In this document: one piece after another, positions 17,110-28,024 of the stretch | Layout: every line of letters begins with the position of its first letter | Numbering within the stretch: the stretch's first letter is position 1 | Origin: Planctomycetota bacterium | GTDB lineage: Bacteria > Planctomycetota > UBA1135 > GCA-002686595 | DNA length: 64,000 bases | NCBI GenBank assembly: GCA_002683825.1 | Contig: NYUD01000073.1 | Location: forward strand, 172,605-236,604 | Direction of reading: 5' to 3' | The notes under the pieces: model-generated | Told to the model about the DNA's origin: nothing | Database searches by the model: none | The model's input: only the letters and a program-made list of their open reading frames with translations | Program-made: the position numbers and the translations under genes

Positions 17110-17697
17110 ATGAATACGGACTCCGATTCTGACCCAGGCCGTGACAGGGAGAAATCGGCTCCCGGACGGCTTTCCCATCTCGAGAAAAGCACTTCCGGAA
17201 AAAAAAGTTCCGACGGGCTGCGTTCGGTGATGGTCGACATCAGCGCGAAGACTCCTACGACGCGTCGGGCTCTGGCGCGCGTAAGAATGCGGTTTCCTCC
17301 GGGCAGGCTGCAGGGGGTTCTGGAGGGGGCCGGCCCCAAGGGGCCGATCGAGGAAGTGGCCCGCAGCGCGGGCTTTCTGGCGGCCAAGAGGACGGCCGAG
17401 CTGATCCCGATGTGCCACCCGCTCCTGCTCGACCACCTGGAGATGGATCTGATCCGGATCGAGGAGAATGTGCTGGAAATCCGTTTCGGGGTTCGCACCC
17501 GGCGGGGGACGGGGGTCGAGATGGAGGCCCTCGTGGGAGCGGCGCTCTCGGCCCTGACGGTCTACGACATGACCAAGGCCCTCGACAAGGGGATCCGCAT
17601 CGAATCCCTGGAGCTGCTGGAGAAGAGCGGCGGAAAATCGGGCACCTGGAGGGGCCCCGAGGCCTCCGGGGAAAGGGCCGACCCGCAGGCCGACTGA
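17110..17697 (+). CDS. moaC: Cyclic pyranopterin monophosphate synthase MoaC
   Basis: MoaC acts in the early steps of molybdenum cofactor synthesis. The protein is 195 residues including a long polar N-terminal leader. Diagnostic motifs are VMVDIS, KRTAELIPMCHPL, GTGVEMEALVGA and VYDMTKALDKG. The start is ATG at 17110; the family core begins about 35 residues later, so a later start is possible, although the Shine-Dalgarno evidence does not decide. mobA at 42.3 kb is the other molybdopterin gene in the window; moaA, moaE and mogA are not here. Confidence 0.93.
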   Translation: MNTDSDSDPGRDREKSAPGRLSHLEKSTSGKKSSDGLRSVMVDISAKTPTTRRALARVRMRFPPGRLQGVLEGAGPKGPIEEVARSAGFLAAKRTAELIPMCHPLLLDHLEMDLIRIEENVLEIRFGVRTRRGTGVEMEALVGAALSALTVYDMTKALDKGIRIESLELLEKSGGKSGTWRGPEASGERADPQAD

Positions 17698-17817
17698 TAC
17701 GGGCCGCGCACGGTGGTATCCCAGTGCGGGGGCACATAATGAGGCCAGGCGTGGGATCGGGGGCTCGGGACTCGTATGCTGCTGGCCGGTTCGGGCTCTA
17801 TCCGGGCCCATCTGAAT

Positions 17818-18303
17818 ATGGACCTCACCGACATCCGCAAACTCGTGCGCCTGATGATCCGGGCCGAACTCTCCGAGCTGGAGATCGACGACACCCAAAA
17901 GGGCATGCGCGTGCACCTCAAGCGCGACAGCCGTTCCGGCAGCGAGGCCAGCTTGCCCTCCTTCGTGCAGATGATGCCACCCGCCATGGCCACCCCCCAG
18001 GCCGAGCCCCTGCGGGGCTCCGAGGGCGGGCTCGAGCTCGATGAGAGCGAGCTTCCGGCCGGAACGGAAGTGTTCGCGAGCCCCATGGTGGGGACGTTTT
18101 ATAGGGCTTCATCGCCGGATGCCGAGCCCTTCGTCACTCCCGGGCAGAAGTTCACCGAGGACAGCGTGCTTTGCATCGTGGAGGCCATGAAGGTCATGAA
18201 CGAAATCAAAGCGGAGTCGCGCGGTGAGATCGTCGAAATTCTCGTGGAGAATGGTGAGCCAGTCGAGTTCGGCCAACCGCTATTGCTGGTCAAGAAGGGC
18301 TGA
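17818..18303 (+). CDS. accB: Acetyl-CoA carboxylase biotin carboxyl carrier protein
   Basis: The 161-residue protein carries the C-terminal biotinyl domain with VEAMKVMNEI, whose lysine is biotinylated, and the upstream SPMVGTFYR motif. An alanine- and proline-rich linker separates it from the N-terminal helix. It ferries carboxybiotin between biotin carboxylase and the carboxyltransferase in fatty acid synthesis. I chose the ATG at 17818 (MDLTDIRKLVRLM) over the one 14 codons upstream because the family begins here. Its stop is immediately followed by the accC ATG with no gap. Confidence 0.94.
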   Translation: MDLTDIRKLVRLMIRAELSELEIDDTQKGMRVHLKRDSRSGSEASLPSFVQMMPPAMATPQAEPLRGSEGGLELDESELPAGTEVFASPMVGTFYRASSPDAEPFVTPGQKFTEDSVLCIVEAMKVMNEIKAESRGEIVEILVENGEPVEFGQPLLLVKKG

Positions 18304-19661
<1,358 letters not shown>

Positions 19662-19665
<4 letters not shown>

Positions 19666-20555
19666 GAGCCGTGTTTCACTTCGACGAAGAAAGAGCTCGC
19701 AACACACCGTGTCGGTTCCTGGCGGTGCTGTGCTTCTCGGCGCTCTGTCTGTCCGCTTGCTATTCACAGTTGCAGCGACTGCCCGGCCCCCTGCCGCCGC
19801 TGAAGCCCCCCCCGGAAGAACCCCCTGTGTCCGCGATCGAGGCCCTCGTACAACGCCACTCCGACCCCGTCTGGATCCGGCGTCCGGGCGCACTGGACGA
19901 CTACCCCTTGCCCTACTATCGCAAGCGCGAGCGCGTGACCGCAGGGACGATCGTCCGTACCGGATACGGGGGCCGGGCCGAGCTGATCTGGCCTGGCGAC
20001 GCCAGCAATGTCGTGCTTTTCGACAACGGCGCCGTGCGGATCACCAATCCCGAAACCGACGAGGTGCTCGTCGAGTTTCTTTCGGTAAGCCGCTGCCTGC
20101 TCCACCTGACGCCGGAGGATCGAGTGGTGCTGCCCGGAGGCAGCGTTCTACGCGGTGATTCGGTCCACCCCTCGGGCCCCTTCCTCCTCGAAGAGTTCGA
20201 TTTCCAGTACCTGCGGCTGACCAACCAGACCAAGCTGTCTGCGCTCCTGCGCTATCGTGAGGCCGAGGTCGAGCTGGTTCCGGGAGAATCGGTGGACCTG
20301 CCGCGGCTCGGGGACACCGCTCCGCGCTCCGATCATCCCGCCTCGGAGGAGCTCCTGGGGGGGCGGATACGGATCGTGGGACGGGTCCAACCCTCCGTGG
20401 GCCAGGGAGTCGTGCGGCTGCGCGCCACGCGCCCCACGGAAATCTTTGCTCAGGGGATCAAGGTCCGACTCGCCCCGGAGGAGGAGGTTTTCTTGGAGGA
20501 ACTCTCGAGCACAGGCGAGTTTCCGACAGATGACACCCCTGGGAAGGACTCTTGA
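19662..20555 (+). CDS. Lipoprotein of unknown function with FecR-like region
   Basis: The 297-residue product has a lipoprotein signal ending in LSAC (Cys33), a proline-rich segment and a beta-rich domain. The [21 protein letters not shown] and [12 protein letters not shown] stretches resemble repeats of FecR-type periplasmic domains, though the match is loose. The stop codon of accC and this ATG overlap (ATGA), so it is translated with acetyl-CoA carboxylase genes although its product is exported. The next gene starts 52 bases downstream and begins the nucleotide-sugar block. Function is unknown. Confidence 0.65.
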
Positions 20556-20607
20556 TTACGATGCACTCTCGTAGTGAACCTCAGCCGCAGGACTTGCCCT
20601 CTGAATC

Positions 20608-21573
20608 ATGAAGAAACCCCGCGCACTCATCACAGGGGGTGCTGGCTTTCTAGGCAGTCACCTGTGCGAACGGTTTTTGGCCGACGGTTATCGAGTCGTC
20701 TGTATGGACAACCTGATCACCGGGGATCTCAGAAACGTCGAAAGGCTTTTCTCCGATCCGGACTTTCAGTTCCATCACCAGGACGTCACCGAGTTCATCC
20801 ACGTTTCCGGCGAGCTGGACGTCGTCCTGCATTTCGCCTCACCCGCGAGCCCGATCGACTACCTCGAGCTTCCGATCCAGACGCTCAAGGTCGGGTCCCT
20901 CGGCACCCACAAAGCCCTCGGTCTGGCCCACGCCAAGGGCGCTCGCTTCCTGCTCGCCTCGACCTCGGAGTGCTACGGTGATCCGTTGATCCACCCCCAG
21001 ACCGAAGACTACTGGGGCAACGTCAACCCGGTCGGGCCCCGTGGAGTCTACGACGAGGCCAAGCGCTTCGCCGAGGCAATGACCATGGGCTACCACCGTT
21101 TCCACGGTGTCGAAACCCGCATCGTGCGCATCTTCAACACCTACGGTCCGCGCATGCGCCTGAACGACGGGCGTGCCCTGCCGGCGTTCATGTCTCAGGC
21201 CCTGCGGGGCGAGGACCTGACCGTTTTCGGTGACGGTTCGCAGACGCGTTCCTTCTGCTACGTCGACGACCTCATCGAAGGGATCTGGCGACTCTTGCAC
21301 TCGGACGAGGTGATGCCGACCAACATCGGCAACCCCGCTGAAATGACGATCCTGCAGTTCGCGGAGAAGGTGCGCGACCTGGTCGGAAAGGGCTCGAAAA
21401 TTGTTTTCAGGAAGCTGCCGCAGGACGATCCAAGGGTGCGTCAGCCGGATATCGCGAAGGCAAGAAATTTGTTCGGCTGGGAGCCCGAGGTCAACCTCGA
21501 CGAGGGGTTGCGTCGGACGCTCGAGTACTTCCGCAGCAACGTCGAGGTCTCGAACGAGTCCGTTCGTAGATAG
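20608..21573 (+). CDS. UDP-glucuronate decarboxylase (UXS-type SDR)
   Basis: A 321-residue extended short-chain dehydrogenase. The Rossmann loop is [11 protein letters not shown], followed by DNLITG. The STSECYGDP and [16 protein letters not shown] motifs contain the Ser, Tyr and Lys active-site residues and match UDP-xylose synthases rather than simple epimerases. It converts UDP-glucuronate to UDP-xylose in the cytoplasm. It begins the polysaccharide precursor block, and glmS follows after eight bases. A related 4-keto-pentose product cannot be ruled out. Confidence 0.88.
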   Translation: MKKPRALITGGAGFLGSHLCERFLADGYRVVCMDNLITGDLRNVERLFSDPDFQFHHQDVTEFIHVSGELDVVLHFASPASPIDYLELPIQTLKVGSLGTHKALGLAHAKGARFLLASTSECYGDPLIHPQTEDYWGNVNPVGPRGVYDEAKRFAEAMTMGYHRFHGVETRIVRIFNTYGPRMRLNDGRALPAFMSQALRGEDLTVFGDGSQTRSFCYVDDLIEGIWRLLHSDEVMPTNIGNPAEMTILQFAEKVRDLVGKGSKIVFRKLPQDDPRVRQPDIAKARNLFGWEPEVNLDEGLRRTLEYFRSNVEVSNESVRR

Positions 21574-21581
21574 TCCACAAC

Positions 21582-23423
21582 ATGTGCGGAATCGTCGGCG
21601 TCTATCTGCGGCAGGATGCCTGCCTCCCCATCCTGGTGGCGGGGTTGCGCGTGCTTGAGTATCGCGGGTATGACTCCGTCGGCGTCGGGGTTCTGCAGGG
21701 GCCGGAGGTCGTCGTGCGCAAGCGCGCTGGTCGTATCGAAGAGCTGGAGAAGGCTCTCGGCCAGGGGGATCTAAGCGATGCTTCCATCGGGATAGGTCAT
21801 TCGCGCTGGGCCACCCACGGCGCACCGACGGATGACAACGCCCATCCCCATACCGACGTCGCCGGACGGGTCGCGGTGGTCCACAACGGCATCATCGAGA
21901 ATTACCTCGAGATGCGTCGCGAGCTGGAGGAAAAGGGCGTCGTCCTGAGTTCTGAAACGGACACCGAGATCATAGCCCACCTCATTGCCGAAGAACTGGA
22001 CTGCGGGGTGGCGCTCGACCAGGCGGTACATCGCGCGCTGGGAAGGCTCCAGGGTTACTACGCTCTCGCGGTTCTGATCGGCGGCGACCGCCCGCAGCTG
22101 GTCTGTGCCCGAAAGGGACCGCCCATCTGTGTAACGGCAACCGAGCAAGGCGCTTTCCTCGCCTCCGATGCACTCGCTTTGCTTCCCCACGGACGCGAGA
22201 TCGTCTTTCTCGAGGACGGAGACGTGGCCGTCCTGGCTCCCGCAAGCATCACGGTGCGCGACGCCGACGGGCGCGTGGTCGAACGTCCAGCCAGGCGAAT
22301 CGACTGGGATGCGCAGGCGAGCGACAAGGGCGGCTGGCCACACTACATGCTCAAGGAGATCCACGAGCAGGCGGACGTCGTCGGTCGCTGCTCCAAGGGA
22401 CGGGTGAATCTCGCCCGGGGCGCTGTAGAACTCGGCGGCCGGGGCTTCACCGATCACGAACTCCGGAAGATAGCGCGCGTCCAGTTCCTGGCCTGCGGCA
22501 CGGCCCTGCACGCAGCCCTGGTCGGTCGCTACATGCTGGAAGGGCTTGCAGGCATTGCCTCCGACGTCGACTTCGCATCCGAGTTTCGCTATCGCCAGCC
22601 TGTCCTCAGTCCACAGACCCTCGCGATCGGTGTCTCGCAGTCGGGCGAGACTGCGGACACCCTGGCAGCCCTGCGTCTGGCCAAGGAGCTCGGCTGCAGC
22701 CAGCTCGCCATCTGCAATTCGATCGGCAGCAGCATGGTGCGGGAGGCGGACTCGTCGATCCTGATCGAGGCGGGCCCCGAGATCGGGGTGGCCAGCACCA
22801 AGGCCTTCATCGGGATGCTCGTGGCCGTGTATCTGTTCGCCATCCGGGCCGGCCGTGCCCGGGGGGTTCTGTCCGAAAAGGCGGCTCGAGGGCGGCTGGA
22901 AGAGCTGCACAAGGTGCGACCCTATGTGGAACGCCTCTACGGCGAGGATATGTCCGCCCGGGTCGAGGGACTGGCCCGACGCCATGTAAAGGCCAAGGGT
23001 TTCCTATTCATCGGTCGTGGGGTCAACTATCCGATCGCCCTGGAGGGCGCACTGAAACTGAAAGAGATCTCCTACAAGCACGCCGAGGGTTATCCAGCCG
23101 GCGAAATGAAGCATGGACCGATCGCCATGATCGAGCCGGAGATGACCACGGTGGTCCTGGCGTCGAACGATGCCGTGGCCAGCAAGGTGCGTCAGAACAT
23201 CGAGCAGGTCCGTGCCCGTGGTGGTCCGGTGATCTGTGTCGGCAGCGATGCCGAGAGCATGGCGGTGGCGGATGAGGCCGTCGAGGTTCCCGAGGTGGGG
23301 CCGTGGCTTTCCCCGCTGTTGAACGTGATTCCACTGCAGTTGTTCTCCTATTTCATCGCACGGGAACTCGGCTGCGACATCGACAAACCGCGCAATCTGG
23401 CCAAGAGCGTGACGGTCGAATGA
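21582..23423 (+). CDS. glmS: Glucosamine-fructose-6-phosphate aminotransferase (isomerizing)
   Basis: A 613-residue GlmS of standard length. The N-terminal MCGIVGVY exposes the Cys2 nucleophile of the glutaminase domain, and LEYRGYDSVG follows. Two SIS sugar-isomerase domains make up the rest (ACGTALHA, GVSQSGETADT, STKAF), and the C-terminus ends in KPRNLAKSVTVE. It makes glucosamine-6-phosphate, the entry to UDP-GlcNAc for wall and surface glycans. It lies between two nucleotide-sugar SDR genes and its stop overlaps the next ATG (ATGA). No glmS ribozyme is possible in the eight-base gap upstream. Confidence 0.96.
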   Translation: MCGIVGVYLRQDACLPILVAGLRVLEYRGYDSVGVGVLQGPEVVVRKRAGRIEELEKALGQGDLSDASIGIGHSRWATHGAPTDDNAHPHTDVAGRVAVVHNGIIENYLEMRRELEEKGVVLSSETDTEIIAHLIAEELDCGVALDQAVHRALGRLQGYYALAVLIGGDRPQLVCARKGPPICVTATEQGAFLASDALALLPHGREIVFLEDGDVAVLAPASITVRDADGRVVERPARRIDWDAQASDKGGWPHYMLKEIHEQADVVGRCSKGRVNLARGAVELGGRGFTDHELRKIARVQFLACGTALHAALVGRYMLEGLAGIASDVDFASEFRYRQPVLSPQTLAIGVSQSGETADTLAALRLAKELGCSQLAICNSIGSSMVREADSSILIEAGPEIGVASTKAFIGMLVAVYLFAIRAGRARGVLSEKAARGRLEELHKVRPYVERLYGEDMSARVEGLARRHVKAKGFLFIGRGVNYPIALEGALKLKEISYKHAEGYPAGEMKHGPIAMIEPEMTTVVLASNDAVASKVRQNIEQVRARGGPVICVGSDAESMAVADEAVEVPEVGPWLSPLLNVIPLQLFSYFIARELGCDIDKPRNLAKSVTVE

Positions 23424-24406
23424 CCGACGATATGAAGATACTAGTTACAGGTGGTGCCGGCTTCATTGGCTCCCACGTCAGTGAACATCTCGTGCAGCGT
23501 GGGGATCGCATTTGCATCCTGGACAACTTCAACGATGCCTACGACCCCGCGATCAAGCGTGCGAACATCCAGGCTCTTGCCGATTCGTCACGGGCCAAGG
23601 TCGTTGTCGGAGACGTGCGGGATCAAGCTCTCTTGGCGGATCTGTTTGCGCGCGAGGATTTCGATGCTGTCGTGCACCTCGCGGCGATGGCTGGTGTGCG
23701 GCCTTCTCTGAAGGATCCGCTGCTCTACGCCGACGTCAACATCCGCGGCACCCAGCTCATTTTGAGTGAGCTCGAAGAACGTCCACGCGTTCAGATGGTC
23801 TTCGCCTCTTCGTCGAGCATCTACGGCATGAACGAGAAGACGCCTTTTTCCGAAGACGATCGCGTTCCGACGCCGGTCTCGCCCTATGCGGCATCCAAGC
23901 GTGCGGGAGAACTGTTTTGTTGCACCCACCAGCACCTCTATGGCAACGATGTGTCGTGCCTGCGCTTCTTCACGGTGTACGGACCGCGCCAGCGGCCCGA
24001 AATGGCCATTCACCGCTTCGTTCGCAATTGCCTGGAGGGCGAGCCGATCCCCTTCTTCGGAGACGGGTCGAGCCGGAGGGACTACACCTACATCGACGAC
24101 ATCGTCCAGGGTGTTCTGGGGGCCCTCGACCATTCTTCCGGTTTTGCAATCTTCAACCTGGGCGAGTCCCAGACCATCGCACTCTCCGAGCTGGTCGAGG
24201 CCATCGGGGAGGTCTGTGGCGTCGAGCCCGTGCTCGATCGGCGCCCGGCCCAGCCCGGCGATGTGCCCGTGACCTTTGCCGATATCACCAAGGCGCGCCG
24301 TTTCCTCGGCTACGAGCCGCGGGTCCCTCTGCACGAGGGGTTGCGGCGTTTCCTCTGCTGGTATCGCGACCAGTCCGAGAAAGTGGCCCACGGTTCGGAC
24401 ACATGA
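23420..24406 (+). CDS. NAD-dependent epimerase, probable UDP-glucuronate 4-epimerase
   Basis: A 328-residue extended SDR. It has the GGAGFIGSHVSEHL loop, DNFNDAYDP, LAAMAGVRPSLKDP, ASSSSIYG, YAASKRAGE and FFTVYGPRQRPEMA, the combination seen in UDP-glucuronate 4-epimerases (GAE/LspL type). It would interconvert UDP-GlcA and UDP-GalA. The ATG at 23420 overlaps the glmS stop. With the upstream UXS it suggests a polymer containing uronic acid and/or xylose. Specificity for another UDP-sugar is possible. Confidence 0.82.
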   Translation: MTDDMKILVTGGAGFIGSHVSEHLVQRGDRICILDNFNDAYDPAIKRANIQALADSSRAKVVVGDVRDQALLADLFAREDFDAVVHLAAMAGVRPSLKDPLLYADVNIRGTQLILSELEERPRVQMVFASSSSIYGMNEKTPFSEDDRVPTPVSPYAASKRAGELFCCTHQHLYGNDVSCLRFFTVYGPRQRPEMAIHRFVRNCLEGEPIPFFGDGSSRRDYTYIDDIVQGVLGALDHSSGFAIFNLGESQTIALSELVEAIGEVCGVEPVLDRRPAQPGDVPVTFADITKARRFLGYEPRVPLHEGLRRFLCWYRDQSEKVAHGSDT

Positions 24407-24473
24407 GGGAACTGGCCCACGTTCTTACGACCCGATACGCTCTCACTACGTTTACAGCCCAGGCATCATTCCC

Positions 24474-25214
24474 ATGAAAGGCGTCATCCTCGCGGGCGGT
24501 CTCGGTACACGGCTCTATCCGCTGACCAAGATCACGAACAAGCACCTCTTGCCGATCTTCGATCGACCGATGATCTACTACCCGATCGAGGCCCTCGTCA
24601 AAGCGGGGATCGCCGACATCATGATCGTCACGGGCGGCAAGAAGTCGGGAGACTTTCTAAGCCTCTTGGGAAACGGCAGCGATTTCGGCCTGAAGCACCT
24701 GAACTACACCTACCAAAAGGGTGAAGGCGGGATCGCAGAAGCACTTGGCCTGTGCGCGCACTGGGCGGCCGGTGAAGAGATCTGCGTGATCTTGGGCGAC
24801 AACATCATCGAAAAGAACATCACCGCCGCGGTGCGCAACTTCCGCGAGCAGGATGGTGGCGCGAAGATCATGTTGAAGGAAGTTCACGATCCCGAGCGTT
24901 TCGGGGTTGCGGACCTGCGGGGGGACAAGGTCATCGGGATCGAGGAGAAGCCCAGGAACCCGTCTTCCAATCTGGCCGTCATCGGCATCTACATGTATGA
25001 CGCGCGCGTCTTTCAGATCATCCAGGAACTGGAACCTTCGGATCGTGGCGAACTCGAGATCACGGATGTGAATAACTGGTACATACGGGACAGCTCAATG
25101 ACCTACGAGGTTCTCACCGGCTGGTGGACCGACGCGGGTACATTCGACTCCCTGCGACGGGCCGCGAATCTCGTCGCCGAGGGAGGAGCCAACCACGGCG
25201 AGAAGGAGCAATAA
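24474..25214 (+). CDS. rfbA: Glucose-1-phosphate thymidylyltransferase
   Basis: A 246-residue nucleotidyltransferase of the short RmlA class that makes dTDP-glucose. The N-terminus MKGVILAGGLGTRLYPLT is the nucleotide-binding signature, followed by KHLLPIFDRPMIYYPIE, GDNIIEKN and a C-terminal GWWTDAGTFDSL. The ATG at 24474 fits the conserved start. rfbD follows after four bases and then rfbB, giving the order A-D-B. rfbC is absent. Confidence 0.93.
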   Translation: MKGVILAGGLGTRLYPLTKITNKHLLPIFDRPMIYYPIEALVKAGIADIMIVTGGKKSGDFLSLLGNGSDFGLKHLNYTYQKGEGGIAEALGLCAHWAAGEEICVILGDNIIEKNITAAVRNFREQDGGAKIMLKEVHDPERFGVADLRGDKVIGIEEKPRNPSSNLAVIGIYMYDARVFQIIQELEPSDRGELEITDVNNWYIRDSSMTYEVLTGWWTDAGTFDSLRRAANLVAEGGANHGEKEQ

Positions 25215-25218
25215 TCCC

Positions 25219-26118
25219 TTGCGCGTGCTCGTGACCGGCGCCGCGGGGATGCTGGGCAGCCAGCTCTTGCTCGATGCTCCGGCCGGGGTGGAGGTGTTCG
25301 GAACCGACCTGGCTCCGGCGGGTGCAAGAGAGGGGCCGGTCTTCGCCCACGGGGGGGTCGATCTGGGCGAGCCGGAAGAGGTCGAGCGGCTGCTGGATGA
25401 AATCGCCCCCCTGGACGCCATCCTCCATTGCGCCGCCTACACCGCCGTGGACAGGGCGGAGGAGGAGCCCGAGCTCGCCCACAGGGTCAACGCCCTGGCG
25501 CCCGAGAACGTCGCACAGGCCGCCCAGGAACGGGGGCTTTTCATGGTGCTCGTCAGCACCGACTTCGTCTTTGACGGCCGGGGCCATGAGCCCTACCGCC
25601 CGACCGACCCCAAGGCTCCCCTGGGGGTGTACGGGCGCACCAAGCTGGAGGGCGAAGAACGCTCGAACCGCGCCCATCCCGAGGGGCTGGCCATCGTACG
25701 CACCCAGTGGCTGTACGGACCCCGGGGAGAGCATTTCCCCGGGACGATGTTGCGACTCGCCTCCCAACGCGATGAGCTCAAGGTCGTAGACGATCAGGTG
25801 GGATCGCCGACGTCCACTCTGGAGCTGTCGCCGGCCCTGTGGGACGTCCTGCGAAAGCGTGCCACGGGGATCTACCACGCGGCGTGTGAAGGCCGAGCCA
25901 GCTGGTATGACTTCGCCAAGGCGATCCTCGAGCTCTGGGATGACAATACTCCCGTCCACCCGTGCGGGACGGAGGAGTTCCCCAGGCCCGCGCCGCGACC
26001 CGCCTTCAGCGTTCTGGACTGCAGTGACTTGACCCGACTCCGCGGGCGCGCGCTCGAGCCCTGGCGTATCGCGCTCTCTAACTACCACAGGGCGGAATCC
26101 CAAGTGCGCCATGAGTAG
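25219..26118 (+). CDS. rfbD: dTDP-4-dehydrorhamnose reductase
   Basis: A 299-residue SDR that performs the last reduction to dTDP-L-rhamnose. It has the GAAGMLGSQLL nucleotide loop, CAAYTAVDRAEEEP, STDFVFDG and the YGRTKLEGE active-site Tyr-Lys pair. The start is TTG at 25219 with AAGGAG about ten bases upstream. The 3' end overlaps rfbB by eight bases, so the rhamnose genes are tightly coupled. Confidence 0.9.
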   Translation: MRVLVTGAAGMLGSQLLLDAPAGVEVFGTDLAPAGAREGPVFAHGGVDLGEPEEVERLLDEIAPLDAILHCAAYTAVDRAEEEPELAHRVNALAPENVAQAAQERGLFMVLVSTDFVFDGRGHEPYRPTDPKAPLGVYGRTKLEGEERSNRAHPEGLAIVRTQWLYGPRGEHFPGTMLRLASQRDELKVVDDQVGSPTSTLELSPALWDVLRKRATGIYHAACEGRASWYDFAKAILELWDDNTPVHPCGTEEFPRPAPRPAFSVLDCSDLTRLRGRALEPWRIALSNYHRAESQVRHE

Positions 26119-27139
26119 CGTAGGTGTCCTCGTCACCGGTGGAGCGGGCTTCATCGGCAGCAACTTCCTTCACCTTCTGGCGGAGACGCGGCCGCACTGG
26201 AAGCTGGTCAACCTCGACGTTCTGAGCTATGCCGGCAACCTCGAGAACCTCTCCGCGCTCGAGAAAGAGACCAACTACACCTTTGTGCACGGAGACGTGG
26301 GCAAGTCCGAGGACGTTGGACGCGCCCTCGATGAGGTGGGCTCCGGTCCCACCTGGGTGATCCACTTCGCGGCCGAGAGCCACGTGGATCGCTCGATTCA
26401 ATCCGCTCTGCCGTTCGTGGAAACGAACGTGATGGGCGTGCAGGTCCTTCTGGAGGAATGCCGGGCGCGGGGGGTCGAGCGTTTCTTGAACGTGGGCACG
26501 GACGAGGTCTACGGATCCCTGGGCGAGACCGGACTCTTCACGGAGGAGACCCCGCTCGCTCCCAATTCGCCCTACTCGGCCAGCAAGGCGGCCGGCGATT
26601 TCCTGGTGCGGGCGGCCTTTCACACCCACGGGTTCCCGGGGCTGATCACGCGCTGCTCGAACAACTACGGTCCCTACCAGTTCCCCGAGAAGCTGATCCC
26701 CCTGATGATCGCCAACGCTTCCGGGGACAAGGAGCTGCCGGTCTATGGCGACGGAAAGAATGTCCGCGATTGGCTCTACGTCCGCGATCACTGCGAGGCA
26801 CTCCTGACCGTCCTCGAAAAGGGGACCCCCGGTGAGGTCTACAACATCGGCGGGAACAACGAGTATCCCAACATCCGCATCGTGCGGATGATCCTCGAGG
26901 TGCTGGAGAAGCCGGAGAGCTTGATCCGCTTTGTGACCGACCGACCGGGCCACGACCAGCGCTACGCCATCGATGCTTCGAAGATCCGGCGAGAACTGGG
27001 CTGGGAGCCGCGTTTCACCTTCGAGAAGGCCCTTCCAGAGACCATCGCCTGGTATCGCGAGAACTCCGAATGGCTCGAGAATCTCCAGAGCGGCTCCTAT
27101 CGGGATTACTACGAGCGCCAGTACGGCGCCAGGGCCTGA
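26111..27139 (+). CDS. rfbB: dTDP-glucose 4,6-dehydratase
   Basis: A 342-residue SDR that converts dTDP-glucose to dTDP-4-keto-6-deoxyglucose. Motifs are TGGAGFIGSNFL, the AAESHVDRSI segment, the catalytic GTDEVYGSL (Thr-Asp-Glu) and the YSASKAAGD Tyr-Lys pair, then RCSNNYGPYQFPEKLIPL. Length is normal. It closes the rhamnose block, and a strong inverted repeat separates it from the export lipoprotein gene. Confidence 0.95.
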   Translation: MSSVGVLVTGGAGFIGSNFLHLLAETRPHWKLVNLDVLSYAGNLENLSALEKETNYTFVHGDVGKSEDVGRALDEVGSGPTWVIHFAAESHVDRSIQSALPFVETNVMGVQVLLEECRARGVERFLNVGTDEVYGSLGETGLFTEETPLAPNSPYSASKAAGDFLVRAAFHTHGFPGLITRCSNNYGPYQFPEKLIPLMIANASGDKELPVYGDGKNVRDWLYVRDHCEALLTVLEKGTPGEVYNIGGNNEYPNIRIVRMILEVLEKPESLIRFVTDRPGHDQRYAIDASKIRRELGWEPRFTFEKALPETIAWYRENSEWLENLQSGSYRDYYERQYGARA

Positions 27140-27160
27140 GGACCCGACCCAGAAAAAACT

Positions 27161-27193
27161 CCCTCTTCCCCGTTCAACCTCCCGGGAAGAGGG
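27161..27193 (-). terminator. Ten-base-pair hairpin with U run on the minus strand
   Basis: CCCTCTTCCC (27161-27170) and GGGAAGAGGG (27184-27193) form a perfect ten-base stem with a 13-base loop. On the plus strand no U run follows. On the minus strand the stem is followed by AG and then six T residues (A run at 27152-27157), which is intrinsic-terminator architecture pointing leftwards, against the direction of the flanking genes. It lies between rfbB and the polysaccharide export gene. It could limit antisense transcription or act as an attenuating hairpin within the plus-strand operon. Confidence 0.5.
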
Positions 27194-27219
27194 GTCGATA
27201 GAACCCGGAACTCTCCCCC

Positions 27220-28008
27220 ATGACCTCCCCCCGACGCTTCCTCGCACTCTTGCTTGCCGGCTGGGTAGTGATAGGCCCCTGGGCCGTACTTTCCGGTTGT
27301 GCGAGCTATCTGCCCGACAAACGGCTCCTGCAGTATCTCAACCAGGAGGGTTTCGGGAAGCGCTACGTGGGCGACTCCCAGGAGCAGAATTACCTGTCGA
27401 TCGGTGACACGGTCACGTTCATCGATACCTACAACCCCGAGATTTCGGCCACCCGCCAGGTCGACGTGGACGGGACGATTCTCGTGGATCAGGTGGGGGC
27501 GGTGTGGGTCGCGGGCTACACCCGAAGCGAGCTGGAGAGCTATCTGACCCAGAAGCTCTCGCCCTACTACCGCGAAACGGACATCAAGGTCACGATCACC
27601 ACGGGGGGGCGGAAGGTTTACTACGTCCTCGGTCAGGTGACCCGCAAGGGGGCCTATGATTTTACAGGCGATCTGACCCTGTTCGAGGCGGTTCTTCTGG
27701 CCAGCCCCAAGCCAAACGCAGCCAACCTGGGCCGGGTCAGGCTCATCCGGGCGGATCCGCGTAACCCCTTGATCATCGAAGCCAACGTTTCAGACCTGTG
27801 GGAACGGGGAGATTCGACCTACAACATACCTGTCAAGGAATACGACATCATATTCGTGCCTGCCACCTTCCTGCAGGGGATCGCGGATTTCATCTCCTCG
27901 TTGTTCGTGCCGGTGATCTCGGTCTTCCGCGAGGTCATTCTGGCGATTTTCTTCGCCAGCAACCCCGAGATATCCTTCGGGCGCGGGGGTAGACGCCAAG
28001 GCTTTTGA
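27220..28008 (+). CDS. Polysaccharide export lipoprotein (Wza-like, Poly_export domain)
   Basis: A 262-residue lipoprotein with lipobox LSGC (Cys27). The Poly_export domain includes YLSIGDTVTFID, a VDVDGTILVDQVG strand pair and VAGYTRSELESYL. One SLBB-like domain follows (YYVLGQVTRKGAYDF). The C-terminal stretch (about 225-247) is hydrophobic and may be an outer-membrane or amphipathic helix, as in Wza. It would form the outer-membrane export channel. It is shorter than Wza, with a single SLBB repeat. It is followed by the chain-length regulator after 16 bases. Confidence 0.88.
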   Translation: MTSPRRFLALLLAGWVVIGPWAVLSGCASYLPDKRLLQYLNQEGFGKRYVGDSQEQNYLSIGDTVTFIDTYNPEISATRQVDVDGTILVDQVGAVWVAGYTRSELESYLTQKLSPYYRETDIKVTITTGGRKVYYVLGQVTRKGAYDFTGDLTLFEAVLLASPKPNAANLGRVRLIRADPRNPLIIEANVSDLWERGDSTYNIPVKEYDIIFVPATFLQGIADFISSLFVPVISVFREVILAIFFASNPEISFGRGGRRQGF

Positions 28009-28024
28009 CCGAGGGGTCGCCACC

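Noticed and set aside
21574..21581. glmS ribozyme/riboswitch
   Set aside because: Only eight bases separate the upstream stop and the glmS ATG, too little space for the ribozyme.
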